A stretch of DNA of 64,000 nucleotides from Leishmania donovani (GCF_000227135.1 NC_018261.1:555263-619262), one strand, 5' to 3'; positions 1 to 12,000 are shown, counted from the stretch's first letter. The notes: generated from the sequence alone by a model not told the origin. Translations and numbers: made by a program.

Positions 1-1306
1 TACGCTTAACCGCGCGCAAGACTAGCTCCAGGCTCCCAAAGTTCTCCACACCGCGCCGCAGAACGACAGGCAGACTTGATTCGCCTGGCGATGCGTGCGT
101 TATCGAGGCTGATGAAGTCGAAACGGGGCCGTTGAGAACGAGGCGCGCCATGCGACGCTCAAACTCGTCAACTTGCGCTGCGGAGACCAGCAACAGGGAA
201 GACGCGACCGCTGCCGCTGACTCATTCTTTGTGTTGAAAGAGGCGGCTGCGGCTCCAGCAGACGCTGGTGCAAGAGACGACTTCGGTGAAGACATCTTGC
301 AAGGAAGCAGCAGCGACTGCCACTGGCGCAACTGTGCATCGTGCTGCAGCAGTAGTTCCTCCTGAAGATTCAGGCGGCACTCGCAGGCTCGCTTCACCTC
401 CTCCAGTGCCTCTATCTCTGTCTGCAACTTAGCGCACATGTCAGCCGACTGTGACAGCGCTGTGGGAGCGGTATCTGCAGAGCCAGCTGTCGCACCCGCT
501 CTTGCCTGCAGCGTACGCTTCTGCCTGAGCCAGAACGGCTGAGGGTTCGCAGCAGCTGCCGTTGGCGGCCCACCGTTCGTTTTCAGTGTGCGATCGACAT
601 CGATGTTTTGGGCGTAGATGTACTGTGCGCGCGCCGAGAGCCGCTCCTCCATCCTGGCTATCTCTGCTTCGTAGTATGCCTCCTCGGCCTGCCGCTCGCG
701 TGCGCGGTGCACCAGCGCCTTGCGCAGTTCCTCTCGCGCACACGCAGAGTCCGAAATCGGGATTCGGCGCCGCTGAGCCGCCGCGAGCCACAACTCGGCT
801 CCCTGGCGCGCCACAAGCACATTCATCCGCACCGACACCCTGCAAAGCACACCCAGCGTCTGCAGGTTGCAGAAGCAGAAGCAGTGAATCACGAGCTGCG
901 GCGGCAGCCGCAAAATCGCCGGTGGACCTATCCTTGGCAGCCTTGGCGGTATCGCAGTGCTCTTCTCGACAACAATGGTGGGCCGAGATGAAGCACTGTC
1001 GCCTATCTTCGCTAGCCGCACGTTCGCCATCGCTTTGGTCTTTTTGTCCGACTTGCTCACGTTGGCGGCGGCGCCTGCTGCCGCCGCGGTTCGCTTCGGC
1101 ACTGTAGGTGCCTCTCGATCCGCAGGCGCAAAGGCCGCCTCTATTTGGTGCAGTGCCGCCCTTAAATCACTTGTGTCATGATACGTGTCCAGCCGAATGG
1201 ACGTGTAGCCGGCTGCGGTGCTCTGTGGACTCGTCAGCGGCGGGAGAAGAACGGTGGTGCTGCGCAGCGGAGGCAGCTTTCCACTTTTAGGCACGGAAGA
1301 CTTCAT
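1..1306 (-). CDS. F-box protein, 3' end cut by window edge
   Basis: The reading frame stays open from an ATG at 1306 to the left edge, giving at least 435 residues with no stop, so the C-terminus lies outside the window. Residues about 132-180 match an F-box: LPPQLVIHCFCFCNLQTLG, then a Cys/Val/Arg-rich helix and ELWLAAAQRR. F-box proteins bind Skp1 and bring substrates to SCF ubiquitin ligases. The substrate here is unknown, because the C-terminal part that is visible is Ala/Ser-rich and helical with no recognised repeats. Residues about 1-130 are basic and low in complexity. A helical stretch (about 190-230, rich in Arg and Glu) follows the F-box. A minus-strand pyrimidine tract (about 1384-1399) and a CAG near 1374 lie about 70 nt upstream of the ATG, which supports this start. 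The F-box call comes from the motif pattern alone. Confidence 0.75.
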   Translation of the reverse strand, partial: MKSSVPKSGKLPPLRSTTVLLPPLTSPQSTAAGYTSIRLDTYHDTSDLRAALHQIEAAFAPADREAPTVPKRTAAAAGAAANVSKSDKKTKAMANVRLAKIGDSASSRPTIVVEKSTAIPPRLPRIGPPAILRLPPQLVIHCFCFCNLQTLGVLCRVSVRMNVLVARQGAELWLAAAQRRRIPISDSACAREELRKALVHRARERQAEEAYYEAEIARMEERLSARAQYIYAQNIDVDRTLKTNGGPPTAAAANPQPFWLRQKRTLQARAGATAGSADTAPTALSQSADMCAKLQTEIEALEEVKRACECRLNLQEELLLQHDAQLRQWQSLLLPCKMSSPKSSLAPASAGAAAASFNTKNESAAAVASSLLLVSAAQVDEFERRMARLVLNGPVSTSSASITHASPGESSLPVVLRRGVENFGSLELVLRAVKR

Positions 1307-3585
1307 TGGATGAGAGAGTGTATGCATATATGTTCGTCTGCGTGTAGGGTGCCGTATGTGTTGTGATGGCCCCCTGCTCCAACAAGAGGAGGAAGCAATA
1401 AAATGCTTGTGCCTCAGTGCGTGTTGAGCGAGAAAAACAGAAACAGAAACCGAATCCGGCTGGCGGCGCAGCGCTAGGCAGCTGACCTTCGAAAATGCAC
1501 AAGCACCGCACAGAGGTGTTCCTTCGCGGGGTACCGCGTGTGTCTCTCCGGCTCCCGTTTCGCCTCCGGAATAGAGCTCACGTGCTGCCCAAGCAAAGCC
1601 TTGGCAGCAGTGCACACTTCGTTTGACGACGCGGGGGGGGGTACAACGGCCAAATACGGAGATGCGCGTGCTGTCACGAGTATGAATGCAGCAAGCGGCC
1701 GAATAGAGAAACGCGAAGTTGAAGACTGAAGCCAGCGGCCAAGATCATTGGACGCGAAAGGGAGTGTTGAGGTCGACCGCAGCGAGGCTAGAGGCTTCCT
1801 CAGTAAGCATGTCGATAGCGATGTGTTTCGCACATGCGTGTGTGTGCGCGTGCTGATCCAAAAGAACGTGCCCAAGCTACAGCAGTCACCTTCCTTGCCC
1901 GAGTCCATTCGAGATTGCCTGATCGCCTTTTTTTTTGGTTCGTGTCACTTCCGCGGCCAATCCGTATCACTGTGCCAGAGACAGAGAGAGGTCGCCGCGA
2001 CTAGCGCTCTCGCCATGCTGGAGTAGGATACCAGAGATGGTGTGGTGAGCATGAGTCACGTGCGCCACTTTGCTGTTCTTCTTCGGCGCCTTGCACTCTT
2101 CTTATTCCATTTTTCTCTCTTCACAAATTTGAGCCCGTCCGTTTTGACATGTGCTGTGCATACACATACACATATTGATCTACACACGTACATGCACACG
2201 CAGATAGATATGCTTCTTTGATTCAACATCCGCGCATGGAAGCAAAAACGAAAAGGAAAAGATGGGGTGAGACTGTGTGTGGAGAAAGAGACCAGCATGA
2301 AGCGAGCACAGGCAGGCAGGAAGGGAGGGTGGACAAATGATACGATGTGAGTGTGTGTGAGGGGGGGGGGGGCACACTGCAACACCGGAGAAACACAATG
2401 AGGGAGCGGGGAAACCCAGAAAAGCACGTGACCAAGGAAACAGAGGAAAACGCGCGGATAGTGAGAGGATCGAGTGGATACGAAGAGGAGGTGCCCGCGC
2501 ATTACACATGAAGCAGAAAACCACAGCACGGGGGGACGAAAAAAAAACAAAAGGATAGCATAGCAGTACAAGCCAAGCCGCCCCCCCCCCCAAAAAAAAA
2601 AAACATGAGAGACTAAACATCCTTCCGAGCGAGCGAGGAGAGAGAGAGTTCTGCGTATCCATGATACGAGCAGTTTCGTTTCTGCAGGCCGAGCGAGCCC
2701 TCCCCTCCCCCCACTCACCCACCCACCCACCCAAAGCGGCAGGACAACGCGGCTGCGCTGCCCGCATCCGCCAGCGTGTGCGTATCGCTTTTTTTTTCTG
2801 CGCCCTCCCCCTCGCCTTTTTCCAATAGCGCTGTCAAAGGCCCTTCCGTATTCACAGATACACGTGCGTACACACACAAACAGAAAAGATGCAGCCTGTT
2901 TATATATACGCATACCGAGAGCAGACGTTGCTGTACCCCTTTTGCGGTCGTTCTTTCCCTCCTGTTACATCGTCCTTCCCCCTCTCCCTTTTCTGGTGGT
3001 GTTGGTGGGGAGAGGGTGATTGGGGGGTGATGGGGGAGAGCTTTCCTTCTCGTAACGTAAGCGCCTAGCGTACATCGGGTTCGTGAGGGAGAAGAAAAGA
3101 GAGCCTTTTTCCCGTTACGCACACACACACGTATACAGGCACGGACAAGAGCGTTTCCTCTGCATGTTTTGCTTTTTGTGTTTTGTTTGTTTTTTATGCG
3201 CTGCAGTACTTCTTCGGTGCGTTCACTGTGTCATCCGCATCTCAAGTGGTGCCTACGCTCTTTCCTCTTCTCGTGTTCCACGCTGCTTCTTCCTTTGCCT
3301 ACCCGCCCCCCGTTCTCTCCCTTTTTTCGTTTGCCGCGGTACACATCAGCATCTATTCCTCCCTCCCTTACCCACGCGCGGCAGTGTCTCCAGTGCTACA
3401 CGCAAAAAAAAAACGCACCCTCGACTCAAGAGGGTCACACGGGAGGGGAGGGGGGGGGTGAGAGCGAGAGAGAGAGGAAGGGCGACGCTACCGAGAGAGA
3501 AAGATAAGGCCTGTAGCGAGAGCGAGCAAGATAGGGCCCCGTCGGAGGGAAGAAGGCGAAAGCGGCGAAAAAAAAAGGAGTGTCG
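1307..3585. other. Intergenic region, no supported gene
   Basis: This is the spacer between the 5-phosphatase stop and the F-box start, and should hold the 3' UTR of the former and the 5' UTR of the latter. It is full of purine/pyrimidine and CA/GT simple sequence, including a C run directly followed by an A run near 2580-2603. An ATG-started frame of 144 codons at 1474-1908 (minus) was not accepted as a gene. Confidence 0.7.
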
Positions 3586-5880
3586 TCAATTGATGACTTG
3601 CTGAACCTCCTTCACGATCTTGCTGACCAACGCCGGCTCTATCGCGATGACCTTCACTTCGAACCTCGCGCGTACCGGGCGATGATCTGACTGTCGCAGA
3701 CTCGACACATACGTGTATTCTAATGGATGGATGTGGTTGGTGACCATCGGAAAGCGTGTCGGCATGGCGAGCACCTCCCCCGACGACGACGACTCTAGTA
3801 AGCCTCGTGGACGACGCGCGGCACAGAAGGTGGGCGCACACCGTCTCTGTTCCCACACCGCATGCGTGGGCGCACGGCACGGCAACGACGCCGAGGGGTA
3901 CTGGAACGGCTTATCTGCTGAGTCAAAGTCGTTCTGCGGGGCGTCGGCGGTATTCTGTACGTCACGCGACAGCGATCGCTCGCAGGCAAGGTCTTCCGAG
4001 CTTGTGACCGACGAAGAGCCTGCGGAGACCGCCCTCGTTAGTGCCGCCGCGTTAGGGGAAAGGTGCTTACTTTCAAGCTCTTCTAGTGACATCCACACCC
4101 CGGATGTTAGCGAATCACACTTCAGCAACGAGGAGGATTGCAGGTCGTGCAGCGGCGGCTCAAAGCTGCCCGAGCTCTCCGGCGCCTCCGCACTTATTTC
4201 CTCCTGCGACGTCGCCGTCACTGTATCGTTCTCTAGCACGCGGAAGAGGACGCGATCGCACCAAGCTGGGTCGCGGCGCTTGCGACTGGTGTCAAACACA
4301 TCCGTGCCTCGGTCGTACCTGTACGTGGGCGGAAACGAAATCCACTGCTCCTGAAAGCCGTCGAAGGCTTCGCCCGATACCATCAGCTGGCGCAGCTCGT
4401 CGTGGCAAAGTAGGTTGTCGTACTCGCCACGCACCACCGACTCCTTGATGAGTGGGCTGGGCAACGCGTGCAGGCGAGAGTTCAAGTCTCCGAGGAAAAA
4501 GACGTAGTCGTGCTCATCCAGTACCCGGGCCTCGGCAGCTGTCGTGAAAGACGTCCGAAAGGCGGAATGGCCGAAGCTGAACAGACGATCCCACGCACTG
4601 TTCCCCTGCACCGACGAGTGCCCGATGCTGTGGTTCAGCACCTCTTTCGCGTTCAGAAAGGTCTGCAACACTTCGGTCTCGTCGTCGCTCCAGACAGGCA
4701 TGTCAAAGCGGATGTCCTTCAGCGCCGCTTGGTAGTTGCTCGTGCGGCGCTTCTCGTTGTGCTTGTGTGCCACAAAGTGGGCGGAGATGAAGAGAAACCG
4801 CTTGCCGTAGATGGTGACGCGCATGGCGACGGAGCCTTTGTTGCCCAGCACGGACAGGGTTCCGGTGCGGGTGAGGGAAAGGCGCACGTGAGAGACGTAG
4901 TCTACGTGCTTTGCCTGTATTAGCACAATTAGTACGAGCCCGACGAGCTGCACCACCTGCACCTTCTTGTAGTCGATGGTGCGGTCTGAGGCGGCGGCGA
5001 GGGTTTCGATGATGGCGTCCGCCCACTCCCAGCTGCGCTGCGTCGACTCCCTCACGAGCGCCGTGCCCGTCATCTCGACCTCCTGCAGGCTAATAAGAAA
5101 CAAGTCCGGGAACTTTGTCTCGATCCACTGCCACTCTCTCTCTAAGATGGCAGCAGCCCTCTGTTGATCAGCTAGACGGAAATCCTCGGCAGTGGTGCGC
5201 TTGGGACTTCTGGGATCGTCACTGAAGCCAGCGTTCGCAGACGCTTTTCGGGAGCGCATCGTCGAGGAACCGGTTGGGTAGTGGGGCTTACTGAGAGAAC
5301 CACCGTAGGCCAAAACGGCCTGCTTGTGATCCTGATAGCGCTTCACCTCGTCTGTGAGCTCCTGTCCAATCAGCCAGGACAGGAAGGCGTCTTCATACAA
5401 AGGCGGCGCCTGCTGATCCACATTCCATGTGCACGCATTCACGAGGAACGGCGCCTGCAGGTCGTCCACCGGGATGTCGCGGAGGCAGCTGCGGATGCGC
5501 GCGTTTACCTGCTGTCGTCTCTTCAACGTCTCCCTGTACGCTGTCGCTGTTAATGGCGTGAGAACGTCGCCGCTGTCGCCACTGCTGCTCTCCGTAGAGA
5601 ACTCAGTCTCGATGCGAAGAAGCGGCCGCGCGAGACGGCGCGCCGCACCCATACCAGTTCGCAGAGCCCCTTTGATACTTGCCTCCGCCCTGTCTCGCTT
5701 CCTCCAGTGAGGCGAGTAGTGAAACAGCACCTCCAGCGCCTTCACGCGTTTCACTGTGCCGAGGGTCACCAGCCAGATGATCACCTCGATGATGATCACC
5801 GCAGCACGTGCCCACAGCGGCGCCCGCGGCGCCTCTTCCTTTTTCCACCGTTGCTCGGGAGGGAGGTTTGTCCCCTGCAT
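3586..5880 (-). CDS. Inositol polyphosphate 5-phosphatase, membrane-anchored
   Basis: This is a 764-residue enzyme of the Mg2+-dependent inositol polyphosphate 5-phosphatase family, which removes the 5-phosphate from phosphoinositides or soluble inositol phosphates. Family blocks appear in order: NACTWNVDQQ (148-157), FLISLQEVE (261-269), LGNKGSVAMRV (345-355), FISAHFVAHKHN (364-375), FFLGDLNSRL (461-470), FPPTYRYD (516-523), RRDPAWCDRVLF (535-546) and SDHRPV (731-736). The catalytic Asp, Asn and His residues are therefore present. A hydrophobic helix at about 23-41 probably anchors the protein in a membrane. About 185 Ser-rich, acidic residues are inserted between CDRVLF and SDHRPV, where the family normally has a short link, and there is a further insert after NACTWN. 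The ATG at 5880 was chosen because it is the first ATG in the frame and lies about 43 nt below a pyrimidine tract plus AAG (5924-5941). Substrate preference cannot be read from the sequence. Confidence 0.93.
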   Translation of the reverse strand: MQGTNLPPEQRWKKEEAPRAPLWARAAVIIIEVIIWLVTLGTVKRVKALEVLFHYSPHWRKRDRAEASIKGALRTGMGAARRLARPLLRIETEFSTESSSGDSGDVLTPLTATAYRETLKRRQQVNARIRSCLRDIPVDDLQAPFLVNACTWNVDQQAPPLYEDAFLSWLIGQELTDEVKRYQDHKQAVLAYGGSLSKPHYPTGSSTMRSRKASANAGFSDDPRSPKRTTAEDFRLADQQRAAAILEREWQWIETKFPDLFLISLQEVEMTGTALVRESTQRSWEWADAIIETLAAASDRTIDYKKVQVVQLVGLVLIVLIQAKHVDYVSHVRLSLTRTGTLSVLGNKGSVAMRVTIYGKRFLFISAHFVAHKHNEKRRTSNYQAALKDIRFDMPVWSDDETEVLQTFLNAKEVLNHSIGHSSVQGNSAWDRLFSFGHSAFRTSFTTAAEARVLDEHDYVFFLGDLNSRLHALPSPLIKESVVRGEYDNLLCHDELRQLMVSGEAFDGFQEQWISFPPTYRYDRGTDVFDTSRKRRDPAWCDRVLFRVLENDTVTATSQEEISAEAPESSGSFEPPLHDLQSSSLLKCDSLTSGVWMSLEELESKHLSPNAAALTRAVSAGSSSVTSSEDLACERSLSRDVQNTADAPQNDFDSADKPFQYPSASLPCRAPTHAVWEQRRCAPTFCAARRPRGLLESSSSGEVLAMPTRFPMVTNHIHPLEYTYVSSLRQSDHRPVRARFEVKVIAIEPALVSKIVKEVQQVIN

Positions 5881-8800
5881 CTCGCAGAATGGAGCTCGGC
5901 AAAGCGTCTCTCTCACTGTCTCTCTTAGGGAGGGAGGGGGGCTGGAGGAGGCGAAGGCGCGGAGGATGAGGACGGCTGCTGTCGTAGTGACGCCGACGAT
6001 GGCGATGACAACAAGGGGAAGAAGCGAGAAAAAAACGTTGTGCCACAGCTCGAGGCTGTGTGTCGACACACTCACACTACGTAAGCCCGTGCGACGAAGC
6101 AAACACACAAGAAGAGCGAGAGGAAGCCGATAAAACGATGAAGACCACGGTAACGGAAAGAAAGGCAGAGAACGACAAAGAGTCGGACCGATCTGCCGAT
6201 CCGCGAGGGAGCGAATCAACACGCAACTGCAAGAAGACAGCCAATGCAGACCACACAAAATACAAGGTGGGGAGAGAAGGCAACAGCAATATACGTCCAG
6301 TGCGCGGATGGGCAGCGGCTTTGGCGCACATCAGCACAGCCGCGGAAAGCAGCAGCAAGAGAAACAGCAAGTCAGCAAGAACCGCAAAACAAAAAAAAAG
6401 TAGCGGAATATGAAGTCGACTAAAAGGAAGAGCTGACTGAAAAGGTGACTGTGGACTGCAGCGCTGCCTCTGTCGAATCAGCCCAGATGCAATGTGACGT
6501 GGCCTTCCAACACGCAGGAAGTGACAGCACAGAGGAAAAAAAAACAAGAAATACAGAAGGCGCTGCTTGACAGTGAAACGCTCCCGGAGCCCTCGACACC
6601 ACCAACCCAATAGCAGTAGCCACAGAGCGAGCGCGGGTTGGAGCAGCTGGCGACGACTTGTCTAGCAGTCAATCCTGTGACTGCACAGGAGTCTCCTGTG
6701 CAGTCACTTTGTCCCCACACCGCCAACCTCGGGCAGGAAGCAAATAGAGACGGAGAGAGAAGGTGATGCGAAGGAGCACACAGTGGGGGAGGGGAGGGAG
6801 GGGGGCGGAGGCACCTCAGCAAGTGTCGCTCACCTCCTTCCCAAGCAAGACAAGTAAAAAACAAAACGTACTTCCGTTCAAATACTCGAAGCATCTAATA
6901 CGCGCTCGCACAGACACAGGCATGCACACAGAATAGGGAACGAAGCGCGTGTATAGAGGGAGGGGTGGGGGAGAGGATTGGGCTTGCAGACAGACGGATG
7001 GAAAAGAAACTCAACGAAGGTGAAAAGCGGAAAGCCGAAAAGAAAAAGGAGAGGAAGGGGAATGAACGACAGGGGTGCACTCACAAGTACACACACACAC
7101 GCACCAAATCCACAAGGCACACGCACAGAAACGAACACGCGTGCAGGTTCACGCAAGCAAACATACATACAAGCAACGAGATGTCTTTATGGCCGGGGGG
7201 ATGTGGTAGGGTGTCTGCGTCTCTCTGTGTGTGTGCATATGCACCTATTTCTTGAGGAGCGAATGTGCTCCACTGCTCACGCCTGCTCTGACCTGCAGCG
7301 ACGCAAGCGCGCCGTTTATGCATGTGTTTGTGATTGTGGGGTGGTGATTCAGGCATTGTTAGAGAACGGGGACGTGCGAGAGAAGAGGGAGGATAAAGAA
7401 AGAAAGTCCCACGGAGGCATTCAGATGCGCGCGCCGATTGAGGGAGAGAGGAGGGGGGGGGGTGCTTCTCTGAGGTCCATACACACGCATTGTGCTCAAG
7501 ACCCAGGTCCCTCTCGACACTGTCATCGACACTTGCCGAGGGTGATGAGCGGCAAAACCTGTATTTAACACAGTCGCTTACACGCAAGGAGGAGTCTGTG
7601 AGCGCAGCGATGACGAACACGCGAGACAACAACCACGCTTGCAAAGGACGTCAAAAACACGTCACGTGCCGACAATCCAGAAACAATGAAAATGGAATGC
7701 GTATACGGTGCCGAGTCCCGCGCACTCGTGTACTCGCCCAGTGTCTCTTCTTCGCATGGACGGTCTCGCCTTCTCGTTTGCGGTTTTGGCTGTCGGGAGT
7801 GGGTAAGACACCACCAGGAACTGAGAGCTATGAACAACATACAGGACGAGCGTATCTATGCGTCACGCTTTTCCTCTCACAGAGGGAGGGGAGAGAGGGG
7901 GGGGGAGCGGAAGTTGAAGAGCGCAACATAAAGAATATGCACTACGTGCTGCGCAGGTGAGGGCACGATCATCAAAACAATGAAAAGAGGCATGTATGCA
8001 TACAAAGGGGAGACATGAGCGCAAAGGAATAGGAGAGAGAGAACGAAGAAAAAGGCAGAAGATAAACGAATGCGGGAAGGATGCGGTGCGGACCCGAAGA
8101 GGGAGCGGGCGATCAGAGAAAGGGAAAGGAGAAAGGGAGTGAGGGGCTCTCTGTTGCGCTTGCTACCCTTTTGTTGTTGTTGCAACGACGTCCACTGTCT
8201 ATCACTGAAAAGACATACCACGATCAAAGTCACCCTCAGCGACACAGCATGCGGGGCCAGCCCTAGTGAATATGGGTGCCAATTTTCTTGTACAGCGGCA
8301 TCTGCATCGGTGCGGCATGTGTCACAAAAAGGAAATCCCTCGCAAAAACAAAATATAAACGACAAGCGAGAAAGCCAATGCCGCACCGTGAATGGGTGGT
8401 GGGATGAGGAGGGAGATGGGGACGGAGGAGGGCGTAGAGCAAGCCAAATCAAGACACAATGCACACAACCACCCCGTACATAACAAGCGATCTGCATCAA
8501 CAGGCATACGAAGAAAAAAAGAAAAAACACAGACCATCAACGCCGCCGCTTCCATTCCAACCACCGTCGTCTTCTCACACAAACGGACCACATCAACGCA
8601 CCACCTCTCTTGATTGCCACGAGCGGTGTGAGTCGCGCAGAAGGGAGTGGCAGGGGGGCTGCATGTGCATTATGCTGTACATCGGTGCGCTCGCGGCACT
8701 GGAAACGAAAACCAAGATAAAAAGCTCAAAAAGAAACCTCTCAAAAGCCCCCCCCCCCTGCCCCCTCCCACACACGCACAAAAAAAGAAAAAGAAAGACC

Positions 8801-9082
8801 CAGGTGGACCGGAGGGCCAAGTATGTGATGGATACAGGATAGGGGAATCCATCGCGGCAGAGGAGGCGACGTTTGCGTACACTAGACACCCCCAAGCATT
8901 TTTCCACGCCAGCAGCCCTCTTCCCTTCCCCCTCGCCTAACCAAGTGCTTTCTGCGGCCCGTTCCGCTCTCACTTCACGCTCTTCAGGCGGCTTTACAGG
9001 CTTTATATACCCTTGGCGCTGCCCACACCATCATCACCTCAACTACCGTCTACAAACACTTGCGCGCTCCAGCGCCATCATG
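5881..9082. other. Long intergenic region with a perfect hairpin
   Basis: This 3.2-kb spacer lies between the cyclase-like gene and the 5-phosphatase gene. It consists mostly of purine-rich, CA-rich and homopolymeric tracts typical of trypanosomatid UTRs. The exception is the perfect inverted repeat at 6677-6707, listed separately. No frame with coding character was found on either strand. Confidence 0.7.
6677..6707. repeat. Perfect 15-bp inverted repeat, 1-nt spacer
   Basis: The sequence gtgactgcacaggag is followed by a single t and then by its exact reverse complement. There are no mismatches. The next base pair outwards does not match, so the boundaries are sharp. On the transcribed minus strand it would form a very stable stem-loop, and in DNA it could extrude as a cruciform. 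It lies about 800 nt upstream of the 5-phosphatase start, inside otherwise simple-sequence spacer, and its role is unknown. Confidence 0.95.
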
Positions 9083-12000
9083 TCAGTGACGCCGTGCGCT
9101 GCTGGATCGGAACGGAAATGTCTTGGACTTCGATAGCGGTGCTGCTGGGATCTTTGCCAGTTTGCCCAGCTCGATGCCTGACAACTGTGCTAGCGTGCGA
9201 CATGCACCATCGAGGTAGTCGAGGGCGCTTAGGAACGGTCGCTCGGGGCTGACCTTGAAGCCCTCACAGAGTGAGTCGGAGGCGCCCATTTCCTGCGGCT
9301 CCGACTCACGGCTCAGAGAAGAGGACGTGAGGCTCGCACGCGCCCCGGCGGGGGACTTGTTCAAAAGCCGCCAGTTGGGTGGCGAAATGCCGGGTAGAGA
9401 GGAGAAGCACGACTCGCGCGCGCTGCCCGATGACGAGCACTCGATGGCACGAAAGGATGTGCCGTGAATCCGCCCGCTAACGGCGCTACGAGAGTTCTTC
9501 TGCGAAGTACTGCCGGCACTACCACCGGGAGGACCTGAGAGGTCACTGTCACTAGATATAGGTGGCGGGCCGACAGCTGTGATCTTGCTGCTTTGTCCGC
9601 AGCGTGGCAGCGGCAGAGCAGGTGGAGAGCGCTGGTCAGCGCCGATCTCAAGCGCGTTCAGAAGCACCGTGATGAGATACTTAGAAAAGTCCATGAAAAG
9701 CGCATACTGTCCGACGGCTGCAGCTCGAGTAGCCACACGCGCCGCGGAGGAGGTCGCAGACGCCTTTGATAGTGCAGCTTCCTTCGATCGCGGGGTGAGG
9801 TTTACACTTCCACGCGCGGCAGACAGCGATGTCGGCGGTGCGGGAATCTTAGTGGACGAGCGATTTTCGGTACTCGTCTTTTTTCCTGGTGCGCCACCGG
9901 CGACCGCATTGGTGGAGCTGTCAGCCTGGTGCTCAGCCGGCAACTCACTCGCAGACTCGTCTGGCGCGCCCTCCACCGCCTGGGCCAGCAGCTGCGCCGA
10001 GGGAAACATCTTGAGCAATTCCTGCAGCGCTGCCCGAATCCTACTCGTCTCCTCCAAGAAGCCGAGATCGTTGAGGCTGTTAGCCGGCTGCGGCGTCACA
10101 GTGCTCCAGTCCGAGTGCGACGCAGCTGGCAGGGGGTTGAAGGATTCTTCGGGCTCTACAAGCCACGCATGCTGCGCCATCATAGCCGCTGGCAGTACTA
10201 TGGCCCTGGGAAGCGTTGCCGATGCGAGGCCTGTCGTTTCCGTCGTGACAGCCGCGGGTGTGGCTGACTCGAGCTTCCCGGTGTCGTCAGCCGGGACTGC
10301 ACCATCATCCTCGCCGCTTGTGCTCTCCGCATTGCCTTCAGCCGCCGAGGCTGTTGCCATCGCTAAGGCCGCCTCGGTGCGCTTGGCAACACCAAAGGCG
10401 GTGCTCGTCGACGGCAGTATCAGCGCCAAGCGACCCTCGAGCCGCCGCGGCACAGAAGCCACGCACTCCTCGGCGAAGACGTTCGCTTTCACAGCCTTCG
10501 GCTCGCTATTGCCCTGTATCTTCTCGGTCTCCTCCGTTGTGGTGCTACTCTTCCCCTTGGCACCTTCGACTGAGTGAATCACGCCCGGCGTCACCACCAA
10601 CTCCATCTTCAGCTGCGCCAGCAGCAGTTTTCCACTCGGGTGCGCGCCCACTGCGTTTAGCAGCGATCGGCTCAGGCGTATCTCACCACCATGCGCGTGC
10701 AGGCCTAGCACAAAGGTCTCAACCACACCAACACCCCTGATATGAACAACGCTCAAGGTCTCAGCGGTAGGGCTACCACCATCGGTGCCGTCCTCACGCG
10801 TGGCCTTGCTGCTGGCGTCGCGCGTGAGAGCTGCAGGCGAAGACGAGGGAGAGATGAAGCACCACGTGTACTGGTCCGACACATGCACGGCGATCTGAGG
10901 GCGAGGTCCGTTGAAAAGTACCGTGCGGGATTTTATGTCCTTCACATGCAGCGTCGATTCCAGCACGCGCAGCTCCTCTGGCCACATCGATCCGACCATC
11001 TCTAGCTGGATTTGCCGCGCCGCCTCAAGCGCCATGGTAGGCTCCTCGAACACCACCAGGTACGAAGTCGTGGAGTTTGTCTTCGCCACGTAGCCGCTAA
11101 AGTTGCGCACAGCGCTCTGCACAATGTAGTTGTAGTGTGCCCAGACTAGCCTTAGGAGGGGTGGCGCTACAGACCGGGCGATCGCGCCAGCACCGGCGAC
11201 GTCGCAGTAGAGAAACGCCAGGGGTTTCGTCGAGCGCCGAACGTACATAAGGTCCGCCTCTACCTCTTCCATCGTTCGAAACCGCACGGAACGGCGACGT
11301 GCAGGCACGTTCTCCGATTGCTCCTCTGCCTGAGGCTGGCACAGCAGCAACCACGGGCTGCGCAGCGGCGAGATCGTCGCCGTGCTGACCTGCCAGCCAC
11401 GCTCGTAGTTGTCCTCGGCGCACATGCGGGCCATCTCACCAAGTTCCAGTCGGCGCTGCTGCTGCTCCATCATGTCGAGCACACCCTGTCGAGGCAGCTC
11501 ATCCCGGCGCAGCGTCAGCGCTGCCAGGACGGAACGGTAGGGTAGGTACAGATTCTTGTTCTGCATGGCGGCCTTCCCAAAGCTGCGCAGCTGCTTGTGA
11601 CGGTATGCAAACGGCTTGGGCAGGACCGAGTGCACCACCGCCGGGGCGTCGTGGGAGCCGATGAACTGAGGCCTTTGATTCACGATATACTGTGTATCAA
11701 GCAAGTTCTCTTTCTTCGAGTAGAAGCTGCGGATAACGTCCTCCATGGCAAGAATCTCTCCGCTTTTGGCGAGGTCGCACAGAGTACCGGAGAGGCGAAT
11801 GGCCGGACCGGTGCACTTGAGCACGCCGTTTTCTAGGTTGCGGTAAATGGAGGTCATGGGCCCGCTCGCCACACCGGCGCGGAACAGGAAGATATCGCGA
11901 CCCTTACCCAGCGACGTGTGGGCGTACTTTGTGCCTGTGCGGTTGACCTTGATGTACATTTCAGACACAAATGCGAGGGCTTGCTCCACCTCGCGAAACA

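Noticed and set aside
1474..1908. ATG-started 144-codon minus-strand frame between the F-box and 5-phosphatase genes
   Set aside because: No pyrimidine tract plus AG upstream of the ATG, composition is Ser/Thr/Pro-rich without predicted fold, and it spans a homopolymer run. Most likely UTR.
2056..2913. 285-codon minus-strand frame
   Set aside because: It begins at a non-ATG codon and consists of translated CA, CT and GA simple repeats.
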